This document shows, one piece after another, positions 40,128 through 47,677 of a DNA stretch of 64,000 bases. Numbering within the stretch: the first letter of the stretch is position 1; each line of letters starts with the position of its first letter. Under the pieces are notes generated by a model that was not told the DNA's origin, ran no database searches, and saw nothing but the letters and a program-made list of their open reading frames with translations. Source of the stretch: Spiribacter sp. 2438 (GTDB lineage: Bacteria > Pseudomonadota > Gammaproteobacteria > Nitrococcales > Nitrococcaceae); the NCBI RefSeq assembly GCF_009676705.1, contig NZ_CP046046.1, forward strand, positions 62,001 to 126,000, given 5' to 3'. Position numbers and translations under genes: made by a program.

Positions 40128-41278
40128 CGCCCGATGCGGTAGTTCACCGTCCGTTGTTCACCGGCTTCCAGGGTCAGGGTTCGGGTCAGTCCGCTGGCGG
40201 TGCGCTGCCACTGGCCGTCGCCCTCCAGCAACACCCAGTCCTCGGCCAGAGATTCCTCCAGTGTCAGTTCCCGGGAACGCTCCCCCGGGTTATCCAGCAC
40301 CAGGCGCCAGCCGATCTCCACATCGCCGTCCCGGGCCGGTGCATAATCCTCGGTGTGCCGCATGACCTGCACGGCATCGCTGGCGCCGGCCACCACCCGG
40401 CCCCCGCCGGTCTCAGCGGTCAGGGTCATACGGCTCTGACCGGCGGCGGTCTGCCGTTGGTCGCCCTCCCCAATGATCACCGCCACCGGGGCATCCGCTG
40501 CAGTGGCGGGAACCCCCTGCAGCACCCAGCCATGGCTCACCGTTGCGGAGGTTGGGCTGGAGCGGGGCCGATCCCCCTCGCCCCGAGCCACCCGGGTATG
40601 ACGAACCTCAACCTCGGCCCTGTCGGAGTGGGTGATCCTCAGGGCATCGCCGTGAGCCAGTTGGCCGATGCGGCCCAGGTCTCTGGCGGCTTCGCCGGGG
40701 CGATCATGCCGCACCCGGGGGTTCTCCAGGCTGGCGCCGGTCTGATTGTGCAGCGTGGTCGTCCTGTGGAGCCTCCCGGTGGAGGCCTCGTTTTCCGCAA
40801 GCACCAGCTGATAGCCGGCCTCGGCGGTGAGGCCCGGCAGCCGATAGCCGAGCATGAGATCCCGGATGCCGCCCTGCTCCATGAGCAGTGATCCCTGCCA
40901 GCGCGCGGTGGCCTCATCGGTATCTGCTGTCACGCGCTGCAGCCGGGTGAGCTCCGGCAATGTTTCCTGAGACCAGTGAAGGCTGCCGGGAATCAGGCCG
41001 GCGGGCAGGTCATGGATTTCCAGCCGGTTATGGCCCGATAGCACGGCCAGATCGCGGTGCTCCATGACCTGGGCCGGTCCCGACACCGGGATGGTGATTT
41101 CCAGGGAACGACGGTCGTCCGCGGTGCTGCGCAGCCGGTCGCTGCCAGGGGCCAACGGTGAAGCTTCGATGCCCGGGTCATCCGGGCCCGCCGGTGACGG
41201 GCTTGCCGGGTCGCTGGTCTGGGCCGTGGCCGAGGCCATGGCCGTGGTCAGCAGCAGGGCGATCAAGCCGTGACGCAT
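40124..41278 (-). CDS. Exported DUF4139-like protein
   Basis: 384 residues with a signal peptide (LIALLLTTAMASATAQ). The rest is mostly beta structure. An N-terminal unit like DLAVLSGHNRLEIHDLPAGL and a C-terminal unit with WRLVLDNPGERSRELTLEESL resemble DUF4139 proteins, predicted secreted beta-sandwich proteins of unknown role. ATG 41278 has GGAG 8 bases before it. It is the last gene of the six-gene minus-strand operon, 16 bases after lrgB. Confidence 0.65.
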   Translation of the reverse strand: MRHGLIALLLTTAMASATAQTSDPASPSPAGPDDPGIEASPLAPGSDRLRSTADDRRSLEITIPVSGPAQVMEHRDLAVLSGHNRLEIHDLPAGLIPGSLHWSQETLPELTRLQRVTADTDEATARWQGSLLMEQGGIRDLMLGYRLPGLTAEAGYQLVLAENEASTGRLHRTTTLHNQTGASLENPRVRHDRPGEAARDLGRIGQLAHGDALRITHSDRAEVEVRHTRVARGEGDRPRSSPTSATVSHGWVLQGVPATAADAPVAVIIGEGDQRQTAAGQSRMTLTAETGGGRVVAGASDAVQVMRHTEDYAPARDGDVEIGWRLVLDNPGERSRELTLEESLAEDWVLLEGDGQWQRTASGLTRTLTLEAGEQRTVNYRIGR

Positions 41279-41294
41279 GGCGATCACTCCGTAT

Positions 41295-42017
41295 TCAGTA
41301 AAGTCCGAAAAGCCAGGCCACCAGTGGCACCAGCAGGGCGGTTAGCGCGGCATTCAGCCCCATGCCAAGACCGGCGTAGGCACCCGCCCGTTCACTGTGC
41401 TGAAACGCCCGGGCGGTGGCAATGCCGTGGGCGACCACCCCAAGGGCAAAGCCCTTGGTGTCGGCGTCCCGCTCGCCCAGGGCCCGCAGCAGGGGCACGC
41501 CGGCCATGGCGCCGATGATGCCGGTAAGAATCACGAACACTGCCGCCAGCGACGGCTCGCCCCCCACCTGTTCGGCCACCCCCATGGCAATGGGCGTGGT
41601 GGCGGATTTGGGCATGAGCGAGAGCAGGGTCCCGCTATCCAGTCCCAGGGTCCGGCCAATGAGCAGCGCGCTCAAGATGACCGTCACCGAGCCGGCCAGC
41701 AGGGCCAGAGTCAGCGGCAGCCACTGACGCCTCAGGCGCCGGGCCTGGGCATAAAGGGGAACCGCCAGTAGCACGGTGGCGGGGCCCAGCAGAAAGTGCA
41801 CGAACTGCGCTCCCTCGAAGTAGGTGCCGTAATCCGTGCCGGTGAGCATCAGGGCCAGGACCACCAGCGTGACCGCCACCAGCACCGGGTTGAAAAGCGG
41901 AAACTCCCGGGCCTGCAGGAACAGCCAGTGGGCCAGGGCATAGGCGCTGACCGTGAGCGTGAGCCAGAGCAGGGGCTGCTCCGCCAGATAGACCCAGGTG
42001 GCATAAAAGTCGTTCAT
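41295..42017 (-). CDS. lrgB: LrgB/CidB-family membrane protein
   Basis: 240 residues, about seven membrane segments. Family motifs: LKSATTPIAMGV-like (here MPKSATTPIAMGVAEQ), GIIGAMAGVPLL and GFALGVVAHGIATARAF. With LrgA it forms a pair first linked to murein hydrolase control in Gram-positives and later to export of pyruvate or other small acids. Overlaps lrgA by 4 bases. Confidence 0.92.
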   Translation of the reverse strand: MNDFYATWVYLAEQPLLWLTLTVSAYALAHWLFLQAREFPLFNPVLVAVTLVVLALMLTGTDYGTYFEGAQFVHFLLGPATVLLAVPLYAQARRLRRQWLPLTLALLAGSVTVILSALLIGRTLGLDSGTLLSLMPKSATTPIAMGVAEQVGGEPSLAAVFVILTGIIGAMAGVPLLRALGERDADTKGFALGVVAHGIATARAFQHSERAGAYAGLGMGLNAALTALLVPLVAWLFGLY

Positions 42018-42370
42018 GACTCCGGCTCCCGGGGCAGCCGACGCTGCAGCCAGCGCAGGGTGAACGCCGTCACCACCGTCCCCAGCAGGGTGCTGGCGAT
42101 GAGGGTGATCCCCAGGGCAAGCCAGGCCTCCGCGAGCATGCCCAGATAGGCAATCACCCCCACGCCAGCGGGCACGAACAGCAGCGCCAGATGACCGAGC
42201 AGGGTATTGGCCAGCCGACTCAGTCCGGCCGGGGCGCCGCCCCGCACCATCAGGGCCATGAATAGCAGCCCCATGCCCACCACCGGGCCGGGCAGCGGCA
42301 GTGCCGCCAGACGGACCACCATTTCTCCCACCAGCTGCAGCACCAGAACCAGAGCAATAAAGCCGATCAC
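42014..42370 (-). CDS. lrgA: LrgA/CidA-family holin-like protein
   Basis: 118 residues, four membrane helices. LVGEMVVRLAALPLPGPVVGM (in part) is the family signature, followed by LLFVPAGVGVI. Partner of LrgB, next gene. Starts two bases after the stop of the J-protein gene, so translation is probably coupled. Confidence 0.9.
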   Translation of the reverse strand: MIGFIALVLVLQLVGEMVVRLAALPLPGPVVGMGLLFMALMVRGGAPAGLSRLANTLLGHLALLFVPAGVGVIAYLGMLAEAWLALGITLIASTLLGTVVTAFTLRWLQRRLPREPES

Positions 42371-42372
42371 GG

Positions 42373-42867
42373 CTAGTCCTCGCTCAGAAGCCGGTCCCGG
42401 GCCTCGTTCAGCCGGGCGGCGAAGTAATCGGTGCCGCCACGGTCGGGGTGCAGTTTCTGCATGAGCCGTCGATGAGCGGCCATGATCTCGTCCCGGGTGG
42501 CGTTGAGAGCCACGCCCAGAATTTCGGCGGCCTCCGCCCGGGTCATGGCGCCGTTGCGGGGGCGGCTGCCTGAGCCCTCATCACGCTGTCCCTGGCGGGA
42601 GCCGGCGGAGGCCACCCCGCCCAGCAGGCGCCGGATCAGCGGCAGATAGCGAAGCAGCGAGGCCACCCGCCAGAGGGCCGGCAGCGCGGCGCCGATGCCG
42701 GCCAGGACCCAGTTGAGGCGACCCGTGGCCGCGAGCATGAGCCCGGCCGCGCCCACCCCGCCCAGCAGCAGCATGGTGGCATTGTCCCGCATCCAGGCGC
42801 GCAGACGGGGTGACAGCATGAACGCCACAAAGGCGATCAGGATCAGAAAGCTCAGAATCCGCATCAT
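42373..42867 (-). CDS. Membrane-anchored J-domain protein (Pam18-like layout)
   Basis: 164 residues. Two to three hydrophobic segments occupy residues 1-70, followed by a flexible Gly/Ser/Arg linker and a C-terminal J domain with the HPD motif intact (LHPDRGG) and a short helix IV. This order (membrane first, J domain last) resembles mitochondrial Pam18/Tim14 and alphaproteobacterial relatives. The start overlaps the stop of the small Cys-rich gene (ATGA). It probably recruits DnaK to the inner membrane; its client is unknown. Confidence 0.8.
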   Translation of the reverse strand: MMRILSFLILIAFVAFMLSPRLRAWMRDNATMLLLGGVGAAGLMLAATGRLNWVLAGIGAALPALWRVASLLRYLPLIRRLLGGVASAGSRQGQRDEGSGSRPRNGAMTRAEAAEILGVALNATRDEIMAAHRRLMQKLHPDRGGTDYFAARLNEARDRLLSED

Positions 42868-43043
42868 GGCCGGGACTCCTGGGCCTGACGGATGGCCTCA
42901 CAGCGCTTTTCCCAGCGCTCCAGGCGCTGCTCGTAGAGGTCAAATACGCAGGGGTCGCAGCCGTTGCCGCAGCACTCGTCGAGATCCGGCTCGCGGGGCG
43001 GCGGGGGCAAGGGCCGGCGCCGGGTTCGGTTGGATTCGCTCAT
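42864..43043 (-). CDS. 59-residue Cys-rich protein, oxidoreductase-like N-terminal domain family
   Basis: A short gene reading MSESNRTRRRPLPPP and then ECCGNGCDPCVFDLYEQ...W. The C-C-x-x-x-C-x-x-C pattern followed by V-x-D-x-Y-x4-L-x2-W matches the small oxidoreductase-like domain found in eukaryotic mitochondrial and bacterial proteins. Probably binds a metal or iron-sulfur cluster. It starts 4 bases after the permease stop and overlaps the J-protein start by 4 bases, so it is a real operon member. Confidence 0.8.
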   Translation of the reverse strand: MSESNRTRRRPLPPPPREPDLDECCGNGCDPCVFDLYEQRLERWEKRCEAIRQAQESRP

Positions 43044-43047
43044 GGCC

Positions 43048-44097
43048 CTATCCTGTCACGAAGGCATGGGCGTGGCGAAGCAGAACATAGATGGCCGCCG
43101 CCACTGGCAGCGCCAGCAACACGCCAACAAACCCAAACAGCTGGCCGCCGGCGAGGATGGCAAAAATCACCGCCACCGGGTGCAGGCCGATGCGGTCGCC
43201 CACCAGGTAGGGCGTGAGCACCGCGGATTCCAGCGCCTGGCCAGCGCCGAACACCAGCCACACCAGCAGCAGCGGGATCAGCCAGTCGCTGAACTGAAAA
43301 ATCGTGGCGGCGCTGGCGGCGGTGATGCCGACAATAAAACCGAGGTAGGGAACAATGGCCGCCAGGCCGGACAGCACCCCGATGAGGATGCCCAGCTGCA
43401 GGCCCACCAGCCAGAGGCCGAACCCGTAGATCAGGCCGAGGCTGATCATCACCAGTAGCTGGCCCCGCAGGAAGGCGCCCACCACTTCATTGCATTCCCC
43501 GGCCAGGCGGGCGGCGGTGTCGCGCCAGTGCGGAGGCAGCGTATTGAGCGTGCTGCGCAGCACCCGATCCCAGTCCCGCAGCAGGTAAAACGCCACCACC
43601 GGCGTCAGCCCCACGGTAATGGCGGCGCCGGCCAGTGCCATGCCCGAGCGGGTAACCCGGGCGATGACCTCGGCAGCCACATTGCCGGTGGTTTGCCAGT
43701 GCTCGGCGATGGCGGCGCGGACCGCGTCGACATCGAGTTCGCCGGGGTCGACGCCCAGGGTTTGCTGAAGCCATGGCAGCAGCTGCTCCTGGGCCCAGCT
43801 GAGCATCCCCGGGATCTGGGTGCGCAGCATGTCCACCTGACGTCCGATCAGCGGAATCAGGGTCAGAACCACGGCCACCAGCAGCCCCACCAGCCCCAGG
43901 AACACCACCGACACCGCCAGCGTTCGGTTGAGCTTCAACCGTTGCAGCTGTCGGGTGGCAGGATCCCCCAGATAAGCCAGCAATGCGCCGGCCAGAAATG
44001 GGGTGAGAATCGGTTGAAGCCAGTAGATCAGCAATCCGGTCAGCACCAGCAGGGCCAGCCCGACACCAACCCGGTATGTGCGCAGTGCATCATTCAT
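43048..44097 (-). CDS. AI-2E family transporter (PerM/YhhT-like)
   Basis: 349 residues with about eight membrane segments: two N-terminal (residues 10-55), one near 62-85, then a soluble helical stretch (about 90-150) and further helices to the C-terminus, including the family GLSGLAAIVPYLGF-like segment (here LSGLAAIVPYLGFIVG) and FGFVGVLLALPVAA. Substrate unknown; family members export autoinducer-2 or act as sodium/proton antiporters. First gene of the minus-strand operon; the start at 44097 gives a standard N-terminus. Confidence 0.88.
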   Translation of the reverse strand: MNDALRTYRVGVGLALLVLTGLLIYWLQPILTPFLAGALLAYLGDPATRQLQRLKLNRTLAVSVVFLGLVGLLVAVVLTLIPLIGRQVDMLRTQIPGMLSWAQEQLLPWLQQTLGVDPGELDVDAVRAAIAEHWQTTGNVAAEVIARVTRSGMALAGAAITVGLTPVVAFYLLRDWDRVLRSTLNTLPPHWRDTAARLAGECNEVVGAFLRGQLLVMISLGLIYGFGLWLVGLQLGILIGVLSGLAAIVPYLGFIVGITAASAATIFQFSDWLIPLLLVWLVFGAGQALESAVLTPYLVGDRIGLHPVAVIFAILAGGQLFGFVGVLLALPVAAAIYVLLRHAHAFVTG

Positions 44098-44173
44098 GGA
44101 ACGAGGATAGCCCACGCGAAACGATCGCGCTAAGGTGTCGGAACGACGCGAATCAAAAGTGGGGGGAACGGGT

Positions 44174-45316
44174 GTGCGCAATCCCAATCGCGTGCTGATC
44201 TGGATCATGGCCTTCCTGGCCGCCGTGGCCCTGGTGGCCGGCCTGCTGCATCAACCGCTCAGTGAGGCGTTTCTCGCCAATCCGGTCTTCAACGGCATGA
44301 TTCTCGGAGTGCTGTTCATCGGCCTGGTGATCAACTGTCGGCAAATCGTGGTGCTGCGCCCCGAAGTGGAATGGGTGGAGCAGTTCCGTCGCTCCGAGCC
44401 CAGTGACATGCCGCCCCTGCCGGGCAGTCGTCTGCTGGGCTCCATGGCCAAAATGCTCACCGGCCGCCGGGGGGACCATCTGAGCCTCTCGGCCATGTCC
44501 CTGCGCACGGTGCTGGACGGCATCCGCTCGCGCCTGGACGAATCCCGCGACGTGTCGCGCTACATGATCGGCCTGCTGGTTTTCCTGGGTCTGCTGGGAA
44601 CGTTCTGGGGCTTGCTGGACACCCTGCGGGCGGTGGGCGGCGTGATTGGCAACCTGACCGTCAGCGGCGCCGACGCCGGGCAGATTTTCGCCGAACTGCG
44701 GGATGGACTGCGGGCGCCGCTGGAAGGCATGGGCACCGCATTCAGCTCGTCACTGTTCGGCCTGGCCGGGGCGCTGGTGCTGGGCTTTGTGGACCTGCAG
44801 GCCTCCCACGCCCAGAACCGCTTCTACAACGACCTGGAAGAATGGCTCTCCGGCCAGACGCGGCTCTCCAGTGGCGCCCTGGGTGGCGATGGGGAGGGCT
44901 CGGTGCCGGCCTACATCCAGGCTTTGCTGGAGAACACCGCCGACAGCCTCGACAAGCTGCAGCGGACCATGGCCCGGGGCGAGGAAGAACGGCGCGGGGT
45001 TGACGCCCGTATCATTGAACTCACCGAAGAGGTGTCGCGCCTGGCGGAGCAGTCCCAGAGCGAGCAGCGGGGGGTGATGAGCCTGACCCGCACCCAGTCC
45101 GAGCTGCAGGGGGTGCTGGGCCGGCTGGCGGACGCCACGGAAACCACCGGGGCCCGGGAGGGTGAACACATCGAGCAGCTGCGGGCCATGGCTCACGGTC
45201 TGCAGGACCTGCGCCAGGAGCTGGCCACTGACCGGGAGCGGCTCATCGCCGAGCTGCGGGACGAGGTCCGGCTGCTGACCCGAACGGTGTCCCACCTGCG
45301 CAGCGACGGCGACTGA
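44174..45316 (+). CDS. MotA/TolQ/ExbB-like channel with long cytoplasmic coiled coil
   Basis: About 380 residues. Four membrane segments (near 8-28, 40-60, 135-160, 188-212), with the LLVFLGLLGTFWGLLDT motif typical of proton-channel subunits. Residues 215-375 form a long heptad-rich coiled coil, unlike short TolQ/ExbB. GTG 44174 is chosen because GGGGGGAA lies 6 bases upstream; a GTG at 44135 is possible. With the next gene it forms a probable ion-driven stator-like motor of the ZorAB general type. No flagellar genes or Zorya effectors adjoin it. Confidence 0.8.
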   Translation: MRNPNRVLIWIMAFLAAVALVAGLLHQPLSEAFLANPVFNGMILGVLFIGLVINCRQIVVLRPEVEWVEQFRRSEPSDMPPLPGSRLLGSMAKMLTGRRGDHLSLSAMSLRTVLDGIRSRLDESRDVSRYMIGLLVFLGLLGTFWGLLDTLRAVGGVIGNLTVSGADAGQIFAELRDGLRAPLEGMGTAFSSSLFGLAGALVLGFVDLQASHAQNRFYNDLEEWLSGQTRLSSGALGGDGEGSVPAYIQALLENTADSLDKLQRTMARGEEERRGVDARIIELTEEVSRLAEQSQSEQRGVMSLTRTQSELQGVLGRLADATETTGAREGEHIEQLRAMAHGLQDLRQELATDRERLIAELRDEVRLLTRTVSHLRSDGD

Positions 45317-45324
45317 GGCTCTTC

Positions 45325-46623
45325 ATGCTCGGCAGCTCCCGACGCAACCGATCCGCGGTCAATATCTGGCCGGGCTTTGTGGACGCGCTGGCCACCATCC
45401 TGCTGGCATTCGTGTTCGTCCTGATGCTGTTCGTGGTGGCGCAGGTTTACCTCAGCAGCCAGCTCTCCGATCGTAATCAGGCGCTGGATGCGCTGCAGGC
45501 GGAGCTCTCGGAAATGGCCGATGCCCTGTCCATGGAGCGGGTGGAGCGGCAGCGCCTCGAGGAGCAGGTCTCGGACCTCTTCGCCGAACTGCATGCCACC
45601 CTGTCCCAGCGGGATGCCGCCCGGGACGAACTGGCCGCTACCGAGGAAGCCCTGGCCGCGGCGCGGGAGGAAGTCACCATCGGCGAGGAGGCCCTGCAGG
45701 CACGGCTGGTGGAGATCGCGTCCCTGCAACAGGACATTGCGGCGCTGCGCCAGGTCCGGGATGAGCTTGAGGCCGAGGTGGGTCAGCTGGCGGCGCGCCT
45801 GGACGACACCGAGGCGCAGCTGGGAGCGGCCCGGGACCGCCGCCGGGAGCTGGAAACCGAACTGGCGGATGCCGAGGAGCGCACCCAGCTGGCCCAGCGG
45901 ACCATTGAAGCGCGGGACATGCGCATTCGTGATCTGGTGGCCGAGATCGAGGACCGTCAGGAGGCGCTGGAGCAGGAGCAGGCCCTGACCGCCGATGCCG
46001 AGGTCCGGGTGGAGCGCCTGCGTCGTCAGATCATGGCCCTGCGGGAGCAGATCAGCAGCCTGGCCGAAGCGTTGCGCATCGAAGAAGAGACCGTGGTGGC
46101 CCAGGAGGCCCGCATTGACACCCTGGTGGAGCGGCTCAACGTGGCCCTGGCCGAAGAGGTCCAGGAGCTCGCCACCTATCGCTCGGAGTTCTTTGGCCGC
46201 TTGCGTCAGGTGCTGGAGGGAGTGGACGAAATCGAGATTGTCGGCGACCGGTTCCGCTTTCAGTCCGAGCTTTTCTTTGCCACCGCCTCGGCGGAAGTGG
46301 GCGATGAGGGGCAGGATCGCCTGGAGCAGGTGGCGGACACCCTGCAGCGGGTGGCGGAGCGCATTCCCGACGAGGTGGACTGGGTGTTACAGGTGGAAGG
46401 CCATACCGACCGCCGACCGATCCGCACCCCGGAGTTTCCGTCCAACTGGGAGCTGTCCACCGCCCGGGCTCAGTCGATCCTCTATGCGCTGATTGACAAG
46501 GGCATCCCGCCGGAGCGTCTGGCCGCGGTGGGATATGGCGAGCACCAGCCGGTGACCGACGGCGACTCCGCCGACGCACTGGCGGCCAATCGGCGCATTG
46601 AACTGCGCCTCAGCCATCGCTGA
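45325..46623 (+). CDS. MotB/OmpA-type peptidoglycan-binding motor protein with long coiled coil
   Basis: 432 residues. One N-terminal membrane helix bearing the probable proton-binding Asp20 (WPGFVDALATILLAF), a coiled coil of roughly 220 residues (about 50-275, repeated Glu/Arg/Leu heptads), then an OmpA-like domain with VEGHTDRRPI, NWELSTARAQS and ANRRIEL. It would fix the motor to the cell wall. Its 3' end overlaps the convergent LysR gene by 14 bases. Pairs with the upstream channel gene 8 bases away. Confidence 0.85.
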   Translation: MLGSSRRNRSAVNIWPGFVDALATILLAFVFVLMLFVVAQVYLSSQLSDRNQALDALQAELSEMADALSMERVERQRLEEQVSDLFAELHATLSQRDAARDELAATEEALAAAREEVTIGEEALQARLVEIASLQQDIAALRQVRDELEAEVGQLAARLDDTEAQLGAARDRRRELETELADAEERTQLAQRTIEARDMRIRDLVAEIEDRQEALEQEQALTADAEVRVERLRRQIMALREQISSLAEALRIEEETVVAQEARIDTLVERLNVALAEEVQELATYRSEFFGRLRQVLEGVDEIEIVGDRFRFQSELFFATASAEVGDEGQDRLEQVADTLQRVAERIPDEVDWVLQVEGHTDRRPIRTPEFPSNWELSTARAQSILYALIDKGIPPERLAAVGYGEHQPVTDGDSADALAANRRIELRLSHR

Positions 46624-47539
46624 AGAAATCCGGCCGCATCATCTCGAGAAACCGCCGCGCCTGGGGTGAGAGAAAGCGCCCCCGGCGGGACATGGCCCCG
46701 TAGGTGCGCTTGGGGAATACCTCGGGCAGAGAGCGCACCACGATCCCGGGGTAATCCTCGGCCAGGGACACGTTGCTGACAATGGCAATGCCGAACCCCA
46801 GGCCCACGTAGCGCTTCACCGCCTCCCAGCTGCCCACTTCCAGGCGGATGCGGTAGCGGATGGCGTGCTGCTGGAACACCAGGCTGATCAACCGCCAGGT
46901 GGTCATATTCTGGGGCGGAATAATGAAATCTTGCCCGGCCAGATCCCTCAGATTGATCACATCCCGGCGGGCCAGGGGGTGATCCGGGGGGGTGATCAGT
47001 GACAGCCCGTAGGAGTAAATGGCGCGATAGCGCAGCTCGTCGGGCATGTCGAGAATGGCCCCCACGGCAAAGTCCACCTGGTCCTGGCGGACCGCTTCGG
47101 TGAGCTCACCCACGGACAGATGGTGCAGCCGCACCCGGACATTGGGGTGCAGGGTCATGAACCGCTCCAGGGTGGCCGGCAGCAGATAAAGCGTGGACGA
47201 CTCACCGGCGCCGATGTCCAGACGGCCGCTGTCCAGCGGGCGGTTGCCTTCGGCGAAGCGCCCGGGCAGGGCGTCAATGGTCTCCACCAGCTCATGGACC
47301 TCGGCGTAGAGCTGTTCGCCATCCGGAGTCAGCCGAATGCGCGGGCCGCGCCGCTCGAACAGGGTCACCGCCAGATCCCGCTCCAGTGCCTGGACCTGCA
47401 GCGACACCGAGGGCTGGGTCAGGCCCAGGCGCTCCGCCGCCTGGGAAATGCTGCCCGCCTCGGCGGTAAAACAGAACGCCCGCAACTGCCGCAGACGGTC
47501 GTGACGATAGGGGGACGCGGGGTCGATGACCTGGGCCAC
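46610..47539 (-). CDS. LysR-family transcriptional regulator divergent from aceA
   Basis: 309 residues: N-terminal winged helix (SISQAAERLGLTQPSVSLQVQALE, in part) and a C-terminal periplasmic-binding-like effector domain, CysB-like in layout. GTG 47539 is preferred: AAGGAG lies 7 bases upstream, whereas ATG 47557 lies inside that site and inside a 13-base LysR-type palindrome. Divergent from the isocitrate lyase gene, which it probably controls; the effector is unknown. Confidence 0.85.
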   Translation of the reverse strand: MAQVIDPASPYRHDRLRQLRAFCFTAEAGSISQAAERLGLTQPSVSLQVQALERDLAVTLFERRGPRIRLTPDGEQLYAEVHELVETIDALPGRFAEGNRPLDSGRLDIGAGESSTLYLLPATLERFMTLHPNVRVRLHHLSVGELTEAVRQDQVDFAVGAILDMPDELRYRAIYSYGLSLITPPDHPLARRDVINLRDLAGQDFIIPPQNMTTWRLISLVFQQHAIRYRIRLEVGSWEAVKRYVGLGFGIAIVSNVSLAEDYPGIVVRSLPEVFPKRTYGAMSRRGRFLSPQARRFLEMMRPDFFSDG

Positions 47540-47550
47540 GGGATTGCTCC

Positions 47551-47563
47551 TTAGCATTGCTAA
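47551..47563. promoter_or_regulatory. T-N11-A palindrome, candidate LysR operator
   Basis: The 13-base sequence TTAGCATTGCTAA is a perfect 6-1-6 inverted repeat matching the T-N11-A LysR box. It lies 12 bases upstream of the proposed LysR start in the LysR-aceA divergent gap, the classical place for autoregulation and control of the divergent target. Confidence 0.6.
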
Positions 47564-47592
47564 AATTTATACACTGTATTGTTTACATTGCC

Positions 47593-47608
47593 TTGTACTA
47601 TGGTGCAA
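47593..47608. promoter_or_regulatory. Near-perfect palindrome over a candidate aceA -10
   Basis: TTGTAC-TATG-GTGCAA is a 6-4-6 inverted repeat with one mismatch. It covers TACTAT (47596-47601), a plausible -10 for aceA. Such an arrangement would let a second, GntR-like or related repressor block the promoter. The regulator is not identified here. Confidence 0.4.
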
Positions 47609-47620
47609 CGCGCCATACCG

Positions 47621-47629
47621 TAAGGAGGT
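47621..47629 (+). promoter_or_regulatory. Perfect anti-Shine-Dalgarno match without a start codon nearby
   Basis: TAAGGAGGT pairs with nine bases of the 16S rRNA 3' end but no ATG, GTG or TTG follows at 5-12 bases. The aceA start, with its own GAGGAGG site, is 49 bases further on. It may be a ribosome standby site in the aceA leader or simply chance. Confidence 0.4.
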
Positions 47630-47677
47630 CGGGACAGCCCTGGCACTATTGAACCGGCCTGAGGAGGCGAGAGAGCA

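Noticed and set aside
44174-46623. Complete Zorya defence system
   Set aside because: Only the channel and OmpA-like components are present; neighbours are a permease and a LysR regulator, and no helicase or nuclease gene is nearby.
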